Shown one piece after another: positions 1 through 8,569 of a DNA stretch of 64,000 bases (position 1 is its first letter; each line of letters starts with the position of its first letter). The notes beneath the pieces were generated by a model. The model was not told where the DNA came from. It did not search any database and saw only the letters and a list, made by a program, of their open reading frames with translations. A program made the position numbers and the translations under genes. The DNA is from Hyphomicrobiales bacterium (GTDB lineage Bacteria > Pseudomonadota > Alphaproteobacteria > Rhizobiales > Beijerinckiaceae), in assembly GCA_930633525.1 (NCBI GenBank), contig CAKNFP010000001.1:722001-786000 (forward strand), read 5' to 3'.

Positions 1-273
1 CCGCCGGGTTTCTTCGATCTCGCCGCAGTTGTCGAGGTTGTCGAGCCGCTCGGCGCCGACACGCTGGTGTTCACAACCCTCGCTGACCATGCGGTCGCTT
101 CGCGGGTGCGGCCGGAAGTGCGCCCGGCACCGGGCGAAACGGTCAAGCTTCGCTGCAATCTCCGTCGCATGCATTTGTTTGACACGGAAACGGGGCGTGC
201 CATCGGCGCGCCGCATACTCGCGCGGACAAGGGGCAGGCTGCCGCCGCCATAGCGGGGGCCGTGCATGCCTGA
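1..273 (+). CDS. ABC transporter ATP-binding protein, C-terminal fragment
   Basis: The reading frame is open from the first base to the TGA at 271-273, so this is the 3' end of a gene that starts outside the window. The roughly 90 visible residues contain no Walker or signature motifs. They resemble the TOBE/MalK-type regulatory tail of sugar-importer ATPases: a segment around VEPLGADTLVFT, then a conserved RP.VRPAPGETVKLRCN stretch, then a short strand ending in HLFDTETG. It overlaps the next gene by 8 bp, so the two are probably co-transcribed, which suggests sugar or polyol uptake coupled to oxidation. The family is inferred from the tail only, and the substrate is unknown. Confidence 0.75.
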   Translation, partial: PPGFFDLAAVVEVVEPLGADTLVFTTLADHAVASRVRPEVRPAPGETVKLRCNLRRMHLFDTETGRAIGAPHTRADKGQAAAAIAGAVHA

Positions 274-1327
274 CGCGGTATCAGATCCTCGACCGACGAG
301 CGGTGGGCGCAGTCGTGTCGCGCTGGCCGGCTTCGGTGCCTGGGGACAGATGCATGCGCGTGCCCTCGGCGCGATCCCCGAGGCCGAACTCGTGGCGATC
401 TATTGCCATGGCGCGAGCTCGGCCGCGGCCGCTGCCGAGCTCGCGCCCAGCGTTCCGGTTTTTCGTCGCTACGACGACCTCCTTGCCTCGGGCGCGCTCG
501 ATGTCGTCAATGTTGCGATTCCCAACGACCAGCACGCGGCTTTCGCCATTGCCGCGCTGAAGGCCGGGCATCATGTCTTTCTGGAGAAGCCCCTCGGCCT
601 GTCGCTGGAGGAATGCGACGCTGTGCTCGGCGCGGCTGAGGCCGCGGGCAAGGCCGTCGCCGTCAATCATGAACTGCGTGTGTCCCATCAGTGGGGCAAG
701 GTGCGCGAGATGATCGCGGCGGGCGACATCGGCAGGGTGACGCACCAGCATTTCTCGCTATTCCGCCACGCCTTTCGGCCAGGGGCTGGCGGCTGGCGGC
801 GCGATCCCGCGCGGGTCGGCTCCTGGATCCTCGAGGAACTCGTCCATTTTGTCGATCTCGTGCTGTGGTACGCGCGGGAGAACGGGCCGCCGGCGCGCCT
901 TCTCGCCCAGTCCACGTCGCCGTCCGGCTTGTCGGACACAGTATCCGTGCTGATGACATGGGCCGACGGCTCGACTGCGCTCGTGACGCAATGTCTGGCA
1001 GGTTTTCAGCATCACACGCTCCTTGAGATCGCCGGCGATGCCGGCGCCATCCGCACATGGTGGGCGGGCGCCAATGACCGCACGGCTCATCCCAATTTCG
1101 CGCTCGATGTAAAGCGGCGCGGCTCGGGCGACGTCGAGACGATCGCGGTGCCGCAATCCGGCGAAATTTTCGAGCTGGAGGAAAACCTGCGCCAAGCCCT
1201 ACATGGTTTTCAGACAGGTGACATTGTGATGCCCGCCCGCGATGCGCGCATCGCGGTTGGGCTGTGTCTGGCTATAGAGCAAAGTATTCGCGATGGCGGC
1301 GCGGTTGAACTCACAGGGATGGTCTGA
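266..1327 (+). CDS. Gfo/Idh/MocA family NAD(P)-dependent oxidoreductase
   Basis: A 353-residue protein of normal length for the family. An N-terminal Rossmann fold carries GFGAWG at residues 22-27. The family EKP signature lies at residues 107-109 (EKPLGLS). A C-terminal alpha/beta substrate domain of the GFO_IDH_MocA_C type follows. Members oxidise or reduce sugars, inositols or sugar acids with NAD(P). The start lies inside the end of the preceding ABC ATPase gene (8-bp overlap), so the enzyme probably acts on the substrate imported by that transporter. The exact sugar cannot be read from the sequence. Confidence 0.85.
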   Translation: MPDAVSDPRPTSGGRSRVALAGFGAWGQMHARALGAIPEAELVAIYCHGASSAAAAAELAPSVPVFRRYDDLLASGALDVVNVAIPNDQHAAFAIAALKAGHHVFLEKPLGLSLEECDAVLGAAEAAGKAVAVNHELRVSHQWGKVREMIAAGDIGRVTHQHFSLFRHAFRPGAGGWRRDPARVGSWILEELVHFVDLVLWYARENGPPARLLAQSTSPSGLSDTVSVLMTWADGSTALVTQCLAGFQHHTLLEIAGDAGAIRTWWAGANDRTAHPNFALDVKRRGSGDVETIAVPQSGEIFELEENLRQALHGFQTGDIVMPARDARIAVGLCLAIEQSIRDGGAVELTGMV

Positions 1328-1343
1328 GGCGCTGGCCGCTTTC

Positions 1344-1907
1344 TTAGCAGTCCGACACAGGCGATGTTCGTTGTCCCGGCGCACGCACGGCGGCCTGGAA
1401 CTGCGGGGCGCCACCTCTGCGCCAGAATGATTCCCTTGTTGTATCGAGGAAATCCGCGAACAGCCGGCGCGCTGCCTCGCGGCCGACACCACCGATGATC
1501 TCCACTGGCCGCGACAGGTGCCGCGGTGGTGCCTGCTCCAGCTTGACGGCCGCGCAACCGCCATAGGCATCCTCCATGGCGAAGACCAGCCGGGTGATTG
1601 GCAGGTGCAGCAGGGTACCGAAGCACATTACGCAAGGTTCGAGCGTTGTATACAGCGTGATCGCGTCGGCGCGCGAGAAGCTGTAGGCGCCTCTGAATAC
1701 GTCGTGGAAGACATTCATTTCTGCATGGCTCAAATGGTTGGATGCCATGGTCTTGGTCGCGCGGCCCAGGATGCGGTTGCCCGTTGCCAGCACGGCGCCG
1801 ACCGGGAACACATCCTTGCCCAGCGCAGTGCGCGCCTCGGCTAGCGCGTGCCCCATCATGGCCTCGTCGTCGGGACGGTATGCGCCCGCTTGCGCCATCA
1901 AGGTCAC
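1344..1907 (-). CDS. Zinc-dependent nucleoside/nucleobase deaminase (CMP/dCMP deaminase family)
   Basis: A 187-residue cytidine-deaminase-fold protein. The zinc motif and catalytic glutamate are visible as HAE at residues 61-63, and the two cysteines as PCVMC at 91-95. The order HAE...PCxxC is that of the TadA/guanine-deaminase branch, which hydrolytically deaminates a base, nucleoside or tRNA adenosine. The extended tail and the coupling to a sugar kinase argue against housekeeping TadA. The start codon overlaps the stop of the PfkB kinase gene by 4 bp (ATGA), so the two are translationally coupled. Together they could act in nucleoside salvage or breakdown, but the substrate is not determined. 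Confidence 0.8.
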   Translation of the reverse strand: MTLMAQAGAYRPDDEAMMGHALAEARTALGKDVFPVGAVLATGNRILGRATKTMASNHLSHAEMNVFHDVFRGAYSFSRADAITLYTTLEPCVMCFGTLLHLPITRLVFAMEDAYGGCAAVKLEQAPPRHLSRPVEIIGGVGREAARRLFADFLDTTRESFWRRGGAPQFQAAVRAPGQRTSPVSDC

Positions 1908-2938
1908 GCCCCCACCTGCTGCGCCGCGTGGAAGGCGAGACAGTCGGCTAGACTAGGGATGCCCGCGCGGGTGCCCGGCCGCGCGCATTTCAGCGCCGCG
2001 GCCGCGGCGGCGAAGGAAAAGGCCGCGCGGGTGCCGAGGCCGGCGCCGATGGCCAGTGCATAGGCACCGTGGAAGGTGTCGCCGGCGCCGTTGGTATTGA
2101 CAGCGACAACGGGAAAGGCCGGCTGATGGTGCAGGGCGCTGTTCTCCAGCCATGTCACGCCGGCCTCGCCCCGGGTCACGGCGGTGATCCGGCAGCCGAA
2201 AGCGGCGGCGCGGACAAGCCCGTCTTCGACGTCGAGCCCCGTGAACTGGGCAAGGCCATTCTCTGAGAAGATCGCATGATCGGTCAGCGGCAAGAGGTGC
2301 TGCAAGGCGTCCGTCTCGGTGACGTCGCCATCAAGCACGGTCGGGACGCCGGCCGCGCGCGCCGCCCGGAAAAGCGCGAGCGCACCTGTCGGCCAGCGCG
2401 GATCGACGAGCGCGGCGGAGGCGCCGGCAATCTCGTGCAGCGGCAGCCAGCCCGCCTCATCGGGCAGGTCGCCACGGAAGTTGACGAGCTGTCGCTCGCC
2501 GGCGGCGTCGATAATGATGGCGGATAGCGACGACAGCGCGCCGTCGATGAGGCGAAGCCCGCCCACATCAACGCCTTCCGCGACGAGTTCGCGTTTCATG
2601 GCCTCGCCGGCGAGATCCTGGCCGGCGCGTCCCCAGAAGACCGCTCGCCCGCCGAGTCGCGCCACGGCAACGGCTGCGGTAGCGGCCATGCCGCCCCCCA
2701 CGACGTGATAGCCTTGGGCCGGTATCTTCTGGTTGCCGCGGGTGAGGAGGCTGTCGACCTGCCAGGTCTGGTCGAGCGCGCAATGGCCGAGACAGATGAC
2801 GCGCGTCTGGGCGGCGAGCGCGGTGAGGTCTGCGGAGGTTCGTTCGGGCATCGGGCCGTCGAGGTTGAGGGAAGCGAGGCCCGCTAGGGCATCCCTCCAT
2901 AGGGCAAATCCGACTTGAAGGGAATCATCCGATGCCAT
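1904..2938 (-). CDS. PfkB-family carbohydrate kinase
   Basis: A 344-residue ribokinase-like protein. The N-terminal PfkB signature is glycine-rich (VVGGGMAATAAVAVARLGG), and the C-terminal catalytic signature is NTNGAGDTF at residues 281-289, with the aspartate of GAGD as the expected general base. The family phosphorylates sugars or nucleosides with ATP. The first 29 residues precede the usual family start, so the internal ATG at 2851 is a possible alternative; neither start has a strong ribosome site. The downstream deaminase overlaps by 4 bp. The substrate could be a sugar or a nucleoside, and the deaminase partner leans toward the latter. Confidence 0.85.
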   Translation of the reverse strand: MASDDSLQVGFALWRDALAGLASLNLDGPMPERTSADLTALAAQTRVICLGHCALDQTWQVDSLLTRGNQKIPAQGYHVVGGGMAATAAVAVARLGGRAVFWGRAGQDLAGEAMKRELVAEGVDVGGLRLIDGALSSLSAIIIDAAGERQLVNFRGDLPDEAGWLPLHEIAGASAALVDPRWPTGALALFRAARAAGVPTVLDGDVTETDALQHLLPLTDHAIFSENGLAQFTGLDVEDGLVRAAAFGCRITAVTRGEAGVTWLENSALHHQPAFPVVAVNTNGAGDTFHGAYALAIGAGLGTRAAFSFAAAAAALKCARPGTRAGIPSLADCLAFHAAQQVGA

Positions 2939-2988
2939 CCAAGTCGGTGCGTTTGCACGTTTATTCCTGGCGGGGCGAGCTGGCGCTG

Positions 2989-5382
2989 TCAGGCCGAGCG
3001 CAAATAGCGGATCGGCCGGCCGGGAACGAGTGCTGCCGCCGCCTGGACGATGGCATCGGTGTCGATCCCATGGTGCCGGTACAGATCGGCGATGGTGCCG
3101 GTCTGGCCGAAATGCTCGACGCCGAGCGAGCGCGTGCGGTGACCATGGACCGAGCCGAGCCAGGCCAGCGTCGCCGGGTGGCCATCAAGCACCGTCACCA
3201 GCCCGCAATGGGAGGGCACATCCGCGAGGAGGCGCTCCACATGGCTGCGGGCATGGACGAGGCCGCGCTCGCGGGCGCGGCTCGCCGCCGTCCAGCCGGC
3301 GTTGAGGCGGTCAGCCGATGTGATGGCGAGCAGCCCGATATCGCGCCGGTCCTCGCCCATCAGGCCGACGGCGGCGATGGCCTCCGGGGCGATCGCGCCG
3401 GTATAGGCGACGACCACCTGGGCATTGGGGCCGGGCCTGCGCAGCCAATAGGCGCCATTGATGATGTCCTCGGCCAGTTCCGGCGTCATCGCGCGTTGTG
3501 GCTGCTCGACGCTGCGGGTGGAGAGCCGCAGGTAAACCGATCCGCCGACCGCATCGCGCAGCCATGTGGTCTCGTCGGGCTCCGCTTCACCGGAACGCTG
3601 CAGATAGGCGAAGGACCAGTTGAGGATGGTCGCGAGTTCATCCACGAAGGCCGGCTCGAAACTGGCAAGCCCGTCCTGCGCCATGCCGATCAGCGGCGTG
3701 GCGATCGATTGATGGGCGCCGCCTTCGGGCGCCAGCGTCACGCCGGATGGGGTTGCCGCCACGATGAAGCGTGCATCCTGATAGCAGGCGTAGTTCAGGG
3801 CATCGAGGCCACGCTCGATGAAGGGATCATAGAGGGTGCCGATCGGCAGCAGCCTCTCCCCGAAGATGGAGTGGGACAGGCCGAGCGCCGAGAGCATGAT
3901 GAACAGGTTCATCTCGGCGATGCCGAGTTCCATGTGTTGGCCGCTGGGCGAGAAATTCCAGTTGAAGGTCGAGGGGATACGCTCGGCCTTGAAGGTGTCG
4001 GCCATCTCTTCGCGCGCGAAGAGGCCGCGCCGGTTCACCCAGGCGCCGAGATTAGTCGACACCGTCACATCCGGCGACGTCGTGACGATGCGGCGGGCGA
4101 GTTCCGTGTCACCCTTGGCGATCTCGTGCAGGATCAGGCCGAAGCCCTGCTGGGTCGACATCGCCGGCTGGGCGGGAACGGTGAGCGCCGCAGGCACGTC
4201 CACCTCGGGCGCCTGGTAGCGGCGGCGGCCCTTGGCGGCGAAGGGCACCGCGGCGAGGAAGCTCTTCAGCGTCTTTGCCGGCAGGCCGAGGCCTTCGAAG
4301 AGGTCCCACTCATGGCCTTCGCGGATGTTCAGGCTCTGCCGCAGCGTCTCGACCTGGGTCGGCGTCATGAGGCCGGCGTGGTTGTCCTTGTGGCCGGCGA
4401 GAGGCAGGCCGAAGCCCTTGATGGTATAGGCGATGAAGCACACCGGCCGATCATGGCCGCGCGCCTCCTCGAAAGCGGCGAGCAGCGAGGGCAGGTCATG
4501 CCCGCCAAGGTTGGCCATGAGGGCGGCCAGTTCCTCATCGCTGCGGCGGTCGATGAGGCGCGAGACGTCACCCTGGTCGCCGAGGTCATCGGTGAGGCGC
4601 TTGCGCCAGGCCGCGCCGCCCTGGAAGGTCAGGGCGGAATAGAGCTGGTTGGGGCAGTCGTCGATCCAGCGACGCAGCGCTTCGCCACCGGGCTCGGCGA
4701 AGGCGGCCTGCTGCAGCGTGCCATACTTCAGGATGACGACGTCCCAGCCGAAATTGCGGAAGATTGCCTCGAAGCGCGACCACAGCCCCTCGCGGACGAC
4801 GGCATCGAGGCTCTGCCTGTTGTAGTCGACGATCCACCATGTGTTGCGCAGGCCGTGCTTCCAGCCCTCCAGCAGGGCCTCGAAGATATTGCCTTCGTCC
4901 ATCTCGGCGTCGCCGACCAGCGCGACCATGCGGCCCTCGGGCCTCGCCGTGCCCCAGCCCTTGGCGCGGACATAGTCCTGGACCAACGCGGAAAAGAGCG
5001 TCTGCGCCACGCCGAGGCCGACCGAGCCGGTGGAAAAATCGACGTCGTCCGTGTCCTTGGTGCGCGATGGATAGGACTGCACGCCCTTGTAGCCCCGGAA
5101 GTTCTCCAGCTTCTCGCGGGTCTGGTTGCCGAGGAGATACTGAATGGCGTGGAAAACGGGGCTCGCATGCGGCTTGACCGCGACCCGGTCCTCCGGCCGC
5201 AGCACCGCGCCATAGAGCGCCGTCATGATCGTAGCGAGCGACGCCGATGAAGCCTGGTGGCCGCCCACCTTCAGGCCGTCCGTGTTGGCACGCAGGTGGT
5301 TGGCGTTGTGGATAGTCCAGGTGGAAAGCCACAGAATCTTGCGTTCGAGCTCGGCGAGAACGGGCAGGCGGACGTCGGTCAT
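2989..5382 (-). CDS. Homodimeric 2-oxoacid dehydrogenase E1 (AceE/transketolase-like)
   Basis: A 797-residue thiamine-diphosphate enzyme. The ThDP/Mg motif begins GDAEMDEGN near residues 157-165 and continues through the WWIVDYNRQS segment, as in the homodimeric AceE branch and not in ordinary transketolase. The C-terminal pyrimidine-binding and transketolase-C domains follow. The start at 5382 (MTDVRLP) is preferred because a GGGGT site precedes it and a longer frame to 5433 adds 17 atypical residues. It is divergent from an Lrp/AsnC regulator, the arrangement known for Pseudomonas mdeR and mdeB (2-oxobutyrate dehydrogenase E1). No E2 or E3 gene is adjacent, so the partner subunits would come from elsewhere. 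The substrate (pyruvate, 2-oxobutyrate or other) is inferred. Confidence 0.8.
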   Translation of the reverse strand: MTDVRLPVLAELERKILWLSTWTIHNANHLRANTDGLKVGGHQASSASLATIMTALYGAVLRPEDRVAVKPHASPVFHAIQYLLGNQTREKLENFRGYKGVQSYPSRTKDTDDVDFSTGSVGLGVAQTLFSALVQDYVRAKGWGTARPEGRMVALVGDAEMDEGNIFEALLEGWKHGLRNTWWIVDYNRQSLDAVVREGLWSRFEAIFRNFGWDVVILKYGTLQQAAFAEPGGEALRRWIDDCPNQLYSALTFQGGAAWRKRLTDDLGDQGDVSRLIDRRSDEELAALMANLGGHDLPSLLAAFEEARGHDRPVCFIAYTIKGFGLPLAGHKDNHAGLMTPTQVETLRQSLNIREGHEWDLFEGLGLPAKTLKSFLAAVPFAAKGRRRYQAPEVDVPAALTVPAQPAMSTQQGFGLILHEIAKGDTELARRIVTTSPDVTVSTNLGAWVNRRGLFAREEMADTFKAERIPSTFNWNFSPSGQHMELGIAEMNLFIMLSALGLSHSIFGERLLPIGTLYDPFIERGLDALNYACYQDARFIVAATPSGVTLAPEGGAHQSIATPLIGMAQDGLASFEPAFVDELATILNWSFAYLQRSGEAEPDETTWLRDAVGGSVYLRLSTRSVEQPQRAMTPELAEDIINGAYWLRRPGPNAQVVVAYTGAIAPEAIAAVGLMGEDRRDIGLLAITSADRLNAGWTAASRARERGLVHARSHVERLLADVPSHCGLVTVLDGHPATLAWLGSVHGHRTRSLGVEHFGQTGTIADLYRHHGIDTDAIVQAAAALVPGRPIRYLRSA

Positions 5383-5463
5383 GAAAGTTACCCCGCAGGA
5401 ATTTCCATGATGATAGACCGGGGCGGTTGCCAAAAGTAGCCAATCTCGCTTGCATTGAGCCGT

Positions 5464-5489
5464 CTATATGGTGATATCAGCCAATATAG
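5464..5489. promoter_or_regulatory. Candidate Lrp operator in divergent promoter
   Basis: A nested palindrome lies between the E1-like gene and the Lrp gene. CTATAT (5464-5469) and ATATAG (5484-5489) flank a perfect 8-bp palindrome TGATATCA (5472-5479). AT-rich imperfect dyads of this kind are typical Lrp/AsnC targets. It sits 27 bp before the Lrp start and about 80 bp before the E1 start, so it could serve both. No binding evidence. Confidence 0.45.
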
Positions 5490-5515
5490 TTTGAAAATAG
5501 GCGGATCTGTGCCAA

Positions 5516-5980
5516 ATGCGTGCGCTGGATGATATCGACAGGAAGATCATTGCCGCCGTGCAGAGCGATGGTCGCATAACGACCCATGAACTCGCGGAAC
5601 GGGTCGGTCTGTCGCCGTCCCCCTGCGCCAGGCGGCTACGACTGCTCGAGGAGGCGGGTGTCATCAAGGGCTATACGGCGATCATCGACCAGACCAAGGT
5701 GGGGTTACCGGTCAGCGCGTTTGCCTCGATCAAGCTGGAACGCCAGCGCGAGGAGAGCCTGGATCGTTTCGCCAAGGCGGTCGCGCTATGGCCGGAGGTA
5801 GCCGATTGCTACCTGATGACCGGGCAGCGCGACTATCTCTTGCGGATCGTCGTGAAGGATCTCAAAGCTTATGAGCAGTTTCTGAAGGACAAGCTCACCC
5901 GCCTCGACGGCGTTGCTTCCATCGAAACGAGTTTCGCGCTCGGACAGGTCAAGCGCTCGGAAGCCCTGCCCCTGCGATGA
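5516..5980 (+). CDS. Lrp/AsnC family transcriptional regulator
   Basis: A 154-residue protein of standard length. The N-terminal helix-turn-helix (residues about 5-55) begins LDDIDRKIIAAVQSDGR and includes the SPSPCARRLRLLEEAGVI recognition region; a C-terminal RAM ligand-binding domain follows. Such proteins sense amino acids and control catabolic genes. The divergent neighbour is an AceE-like E1 subunit, so this is probably its local regulator, comparable to MdeR. The ribosome site is weak (GGCGGA). A palindrome at 5464-5489 is a candidate autoregulatory site. Confidence 0.9.
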   Translation: MRALDDIDRKIIAAVQSDGRITTHELAERVGLSPSPCARRLRLLEEAGVIKGYTAIIDQTKVGLPVSAFASIKLERQREESLDRFAKAVALWPEVADCYLMTGQRDYLLRIVVKDLKAYEQFLKDKLTRLDGVASIETSFALGQVKRSEALPLR

Positions 5981-6037
5981 GGCTCCTCTGCCATGAGGCC
6001 TCCATAGGGCCGCGATGAGGCTCCTGCGGCGGGTCGC

Positions 6038-6874
6038 TCAGATCATCGCCAGCGGCCTTTTGCGGCGCGGCGGCGGAAAGACGGCATCGATCGCGGCGGT
6101 GTCCTCCGGCGTCAGCTGGAGATTTGCGGCGCGCGCATTGGCTTCCACATGGGCTTTGCGGCTTGCCTTGGGGATTGCGATCAATCCCGGCTGGCGCAGC
6201 GCCCAGGCCAGCGCCACCTGCGCGGGTGTCGCGCCATGGCGCGTCGCGATTTCGATGAGTGGCGTCGATTGGAGGAATTCGCCTCCCTGGCCAAGGGGAG
6301 AATAGGCCATAAGGGGAATGCCATGCGCGGTTTGCCATGGCAGAAGATCGAATTCGATGCCGCGATAGTCCGGGTTGTAGAGGACCTGGTTGACGGTGCA
6401 GGCGCCGGCGGGTGCTATATCCAGCAACTCCTCCATGTCGGCGGTATCGAAATTCGATACGCCCCAATAGCGGATCTTGCCGACCTCCCTCAGATCCTCG
6501 AACGCGGCGACGGTCTCGGCCAGTGGAATGCCGCCGCGCCAATGCAGCAGATACAGATCGATGACGTCCGTGCCGAGCCGCCTGAGACTGGCCTCGCAGG
6601 CGGCAAGCGTGCCGGTGCGAGAGGCATTGCTCGGCAAGACCTTGCTGACGAGAAAAACATCCTTGCGCCGTCCTTTGATCGCTGCGCCGACGAGCTCTTC
6701 CGCCGCCCCGTCGCTATACATCTCCGCCGTGTCGATCAATGTGAGGCCGAGATCAATGCCGGCGATCAGCGTTTCTTTTTCCGCGCGGAGGTCGCCGCCG
6801 CGCTCGCCCATCATCCATGTTCCCTGCCCAAGGACGGGTACCTCGCCGCCGTTTCTCAAGCCGATTCGCCGCAT
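6038..6874 (-). CDS. Aldo/keto reductase
   Basis: A 278-residue TIM-barrel oxidoreductase with the full AKR catalytic tetrad: Asp48, Tyr53 (DTAEMY), Lys78 (VSK) and His111 (LLHW). NADPH binding is suggested by the C-terminal IPKAS segment. The family reduces aldehydes and ketones, and the substrate is not visible here. It faces the Lrp gene tail-to-tail with a 57-bp gap and has its own upstream region at 6875-7698. No pathway link to its neighbours is evident. Confidence 0.88.
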   Translation of the reverse strand: MRRIGLRNGGEVPVLGQGTWMMGERGGDLRAEKETLIAGIDLGLTLIDTAEMYSDGAAEELVGAAIKGRRKDVFLVSKVLPSNASRTGTLAACEASLRRLGTDVIDLYLLHWRGGIPLAETVAAFEDLREVGKIRYWGVSNFDTADMEELLDIAPAGACTVNQVLYNPDYRGIEFDLLPWQTAHGIPLMAYSPLGQGGEFLQSTPLIEIATRHGATPAQVALAWALRQPGLIAIPKASRKAHVEANARAANLQLTPEDTAAIDAVFPPPRRKRPLAMI

Positions 6875-7698
6875 AACATCCCCATGACTCGACTTCGCCT
6901 TTGATGCCCCGAGGGCCTGTTCACGGTTATTGCATAACGCGGCTATGATGCGACAGGGGATTGGTGCACCGGGGAAGATGAGGCTTCATTCCTGCGCAGA
7001 GCCTCCATATTGTTGCGGCCCGGCGTCGCATCTGTGCCAAAATGAACGATCCATTCTGGTGCATGTCCCGAAATGGCGCAAACTTGCGGGGCATTCGCGG
7101 CGCCATTCCCGAGGGTGGGCGCTCCCCGAATGAGGTACCGACCCGCCATCTGTTGTGGCTCTGCCCCCCGTCGGCTAGAGGGGCGCTCAAGTCTTCATCA
7201 TGACAACGTGGCATTCAAGCACCGGAAAATACGCGGCCGGGCAACTTGTCGTTTGCTTTTCAGTGTGCAGGCAACGTGAATTTTTGTGCTCTCCTGCAGG
7301 TATTTAGGGGAGGCAGCACGATGGTTTGCTGTCAAGCTCAGGTTCATTTTTAGAACAACTGACAAGTTGTGATAGGAGCGTCGCGAGTCGCGGCAGGCAA
7401 GCACGATTAACTAATCTCGCTGATCTCAGTTTCCATGATCTACATGGCGGCGCATCGCTTCTGGCATGGGCTTCGCTGGCTTACCAATGGCAGAGAGGCG
7501 GAAGGGGCGAGTGACCGCCGTTTCATTGTCCGCAACGAGTTGGGAGTGCGTTCGAGCGCGTGGTTGCGCGGTGGTAGTCCGGTGAGCGCCATGGGCGTTC
7601 GTCAGTCGAGGCTGTCCACTGTTGTAGGCGCCCCGGCGGCGCCGACATCAGCCGCATGTGGAGCCATTGCCCGGTGCGTCTGTATGGGGGGGCAACGC
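6875..7698. other. Intergenic region, no convincing gene
   Basis: None of the short open frames here has both a ribosome site and recognisable protein character. The stretch includes the promoter side of the aldo/keto reductase. A dyad ACAACT-gaca-AGTTGT lies at 7355-7370, and a copy of its half (CAACTTGTC) lies at 7242-7250. These could be operator sites for the small winged-helix protein that follows. Confidence 0.5.
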
Positions 7699-7941
7699 AT
7701 GCGAGATCTGACACGGGCTGAGATTACCGTACTGCAACATTTGCGTAATGGCGATACTGCGGAAGTGCTGGGTCTTCGCCTGGGAGTCTCCTGGCCTCGT
7801 GGGAACTGGGTAACGACAACGCTGCGCCGACTGGCGCGCAGGGGCCTGGTCGCACGCACCCTAAAGGGGGAGGGGAAAGGTGAAGTGGAAACCTTTCAGG
7901 TGACACTCCGCGGCCAGGACGCACTTACGAAAGTTGTATAG
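7699..7941 (+). CDS. Small winged-helix (MarR-like) DNA-binding protein
   Basis: An 80-residue protein starting MRDLTRAEITVLQHL. The start at 7699 is chosen because a run of G residues (7685-7692) gives a ribosome site. The frame is open further upstream to 7435, but those residues look non-coding. The body has helix-helix-recognition-helix and wing character: TAEVLGLRLGV, then WVTTTLRRLARRGLVAR, then a charged hairpin and FQVTLRGQDAL. This resembles MarR- or PadR-type winged helices without a dimerisation extension. It lies alone in a gene-poor region before the exopolysaccharide locus. Its target is unknown. Confidence 0.55.
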   Translation: MRDLTRAEITVLQHLRNGDTAEVLGLRLGVSWPRGNWVTTTLRRLARRGLVARTLKGEGKGEVETFQVTLRGQDALTKVV

Positions 7942-8569
7942 CCTCATGGCGCGAGGCCGTTTGGTATTGCCAGGTAAAACTGCACCACCTCCCGCCCAGA
8001 CCGCGCTGTATGCTGATACCCGCCTAGGTCTATTCGGGAGAGTTCCGCAGGCTAGTTTATACCGCTTAGGTCTTATCCTCTTGCTAAAGAGTCATAGGTG
8101 GCTATTTGAGGGGGCTGGGTGATGGGATTTCACTATCGGATAGTGCCGCCTTCATCCATGAACTCGAAAGGCATGTGCTTATGGGGGAGAAGAACGCAAT
8201 ACAGTTGCGGGGCGCGTCTCGACCCTGGCGAAAGGTCCAGGGCCCTTAACAATCGGAAAACAATAAGGGAATTCTCGTTAACCATATCTTGATTCTTCAT
8301 AAACTGGAACGAATCGCCGCATCGTTTATATATATACGTGCAAGAGCCTGCTCACGTTAACGGGTAATCTCAATAATTACTCGTATTGATTCTACGGTCT
8401 GCGGTGATCGCAAGCGTTCACGTTCGTTCTAATATATAGTTTACTGCACAGTTTGTTGTGGTAATGTGGCATTATGTTTTGTTAGGGCGAGCGTGTCTAG
8501 GGGCGGTGACTCTAAAATTCGTAAAAGTGCAAGCTTGTTCTGCGTATCGAAAGTTTGCCGGAGGTACAC
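7942..8569. promoter_or_regulatory. AT-rich intergenic region with palindromes
   Basis: No credible gene. Composition drops sharply toward AT from about 8260 to 8560. Visible structures are a hairpin CACTAT-cgg-ATAGTG at 8131-8145, a CCCTGG/CCAGGG hairpin at 8223-8242, and a 25-bp dyad at 8360-8384 (ACGGGTAAT, 7-nt spacer, ATTACTCGT, one mismatch). The last is the best candidate operator for the downstream HTH gene. Promoter positions cannot be fixed by eye. Confidence 0.45.

Noticed and set aside
2932..5250. A 772-codon open frame on the plus strand
   Set aside because: It is antisense to the E1-like enzyme, whose motifs are clear; the frame is open because of GC-rich codon bias and has no recognisable domain.
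7435..7698. N-terminal extension of the winged-helix frame
   Set aside because: Residues are non-homologous and the strong G-rich ribosome site points to the ATG at 7699.
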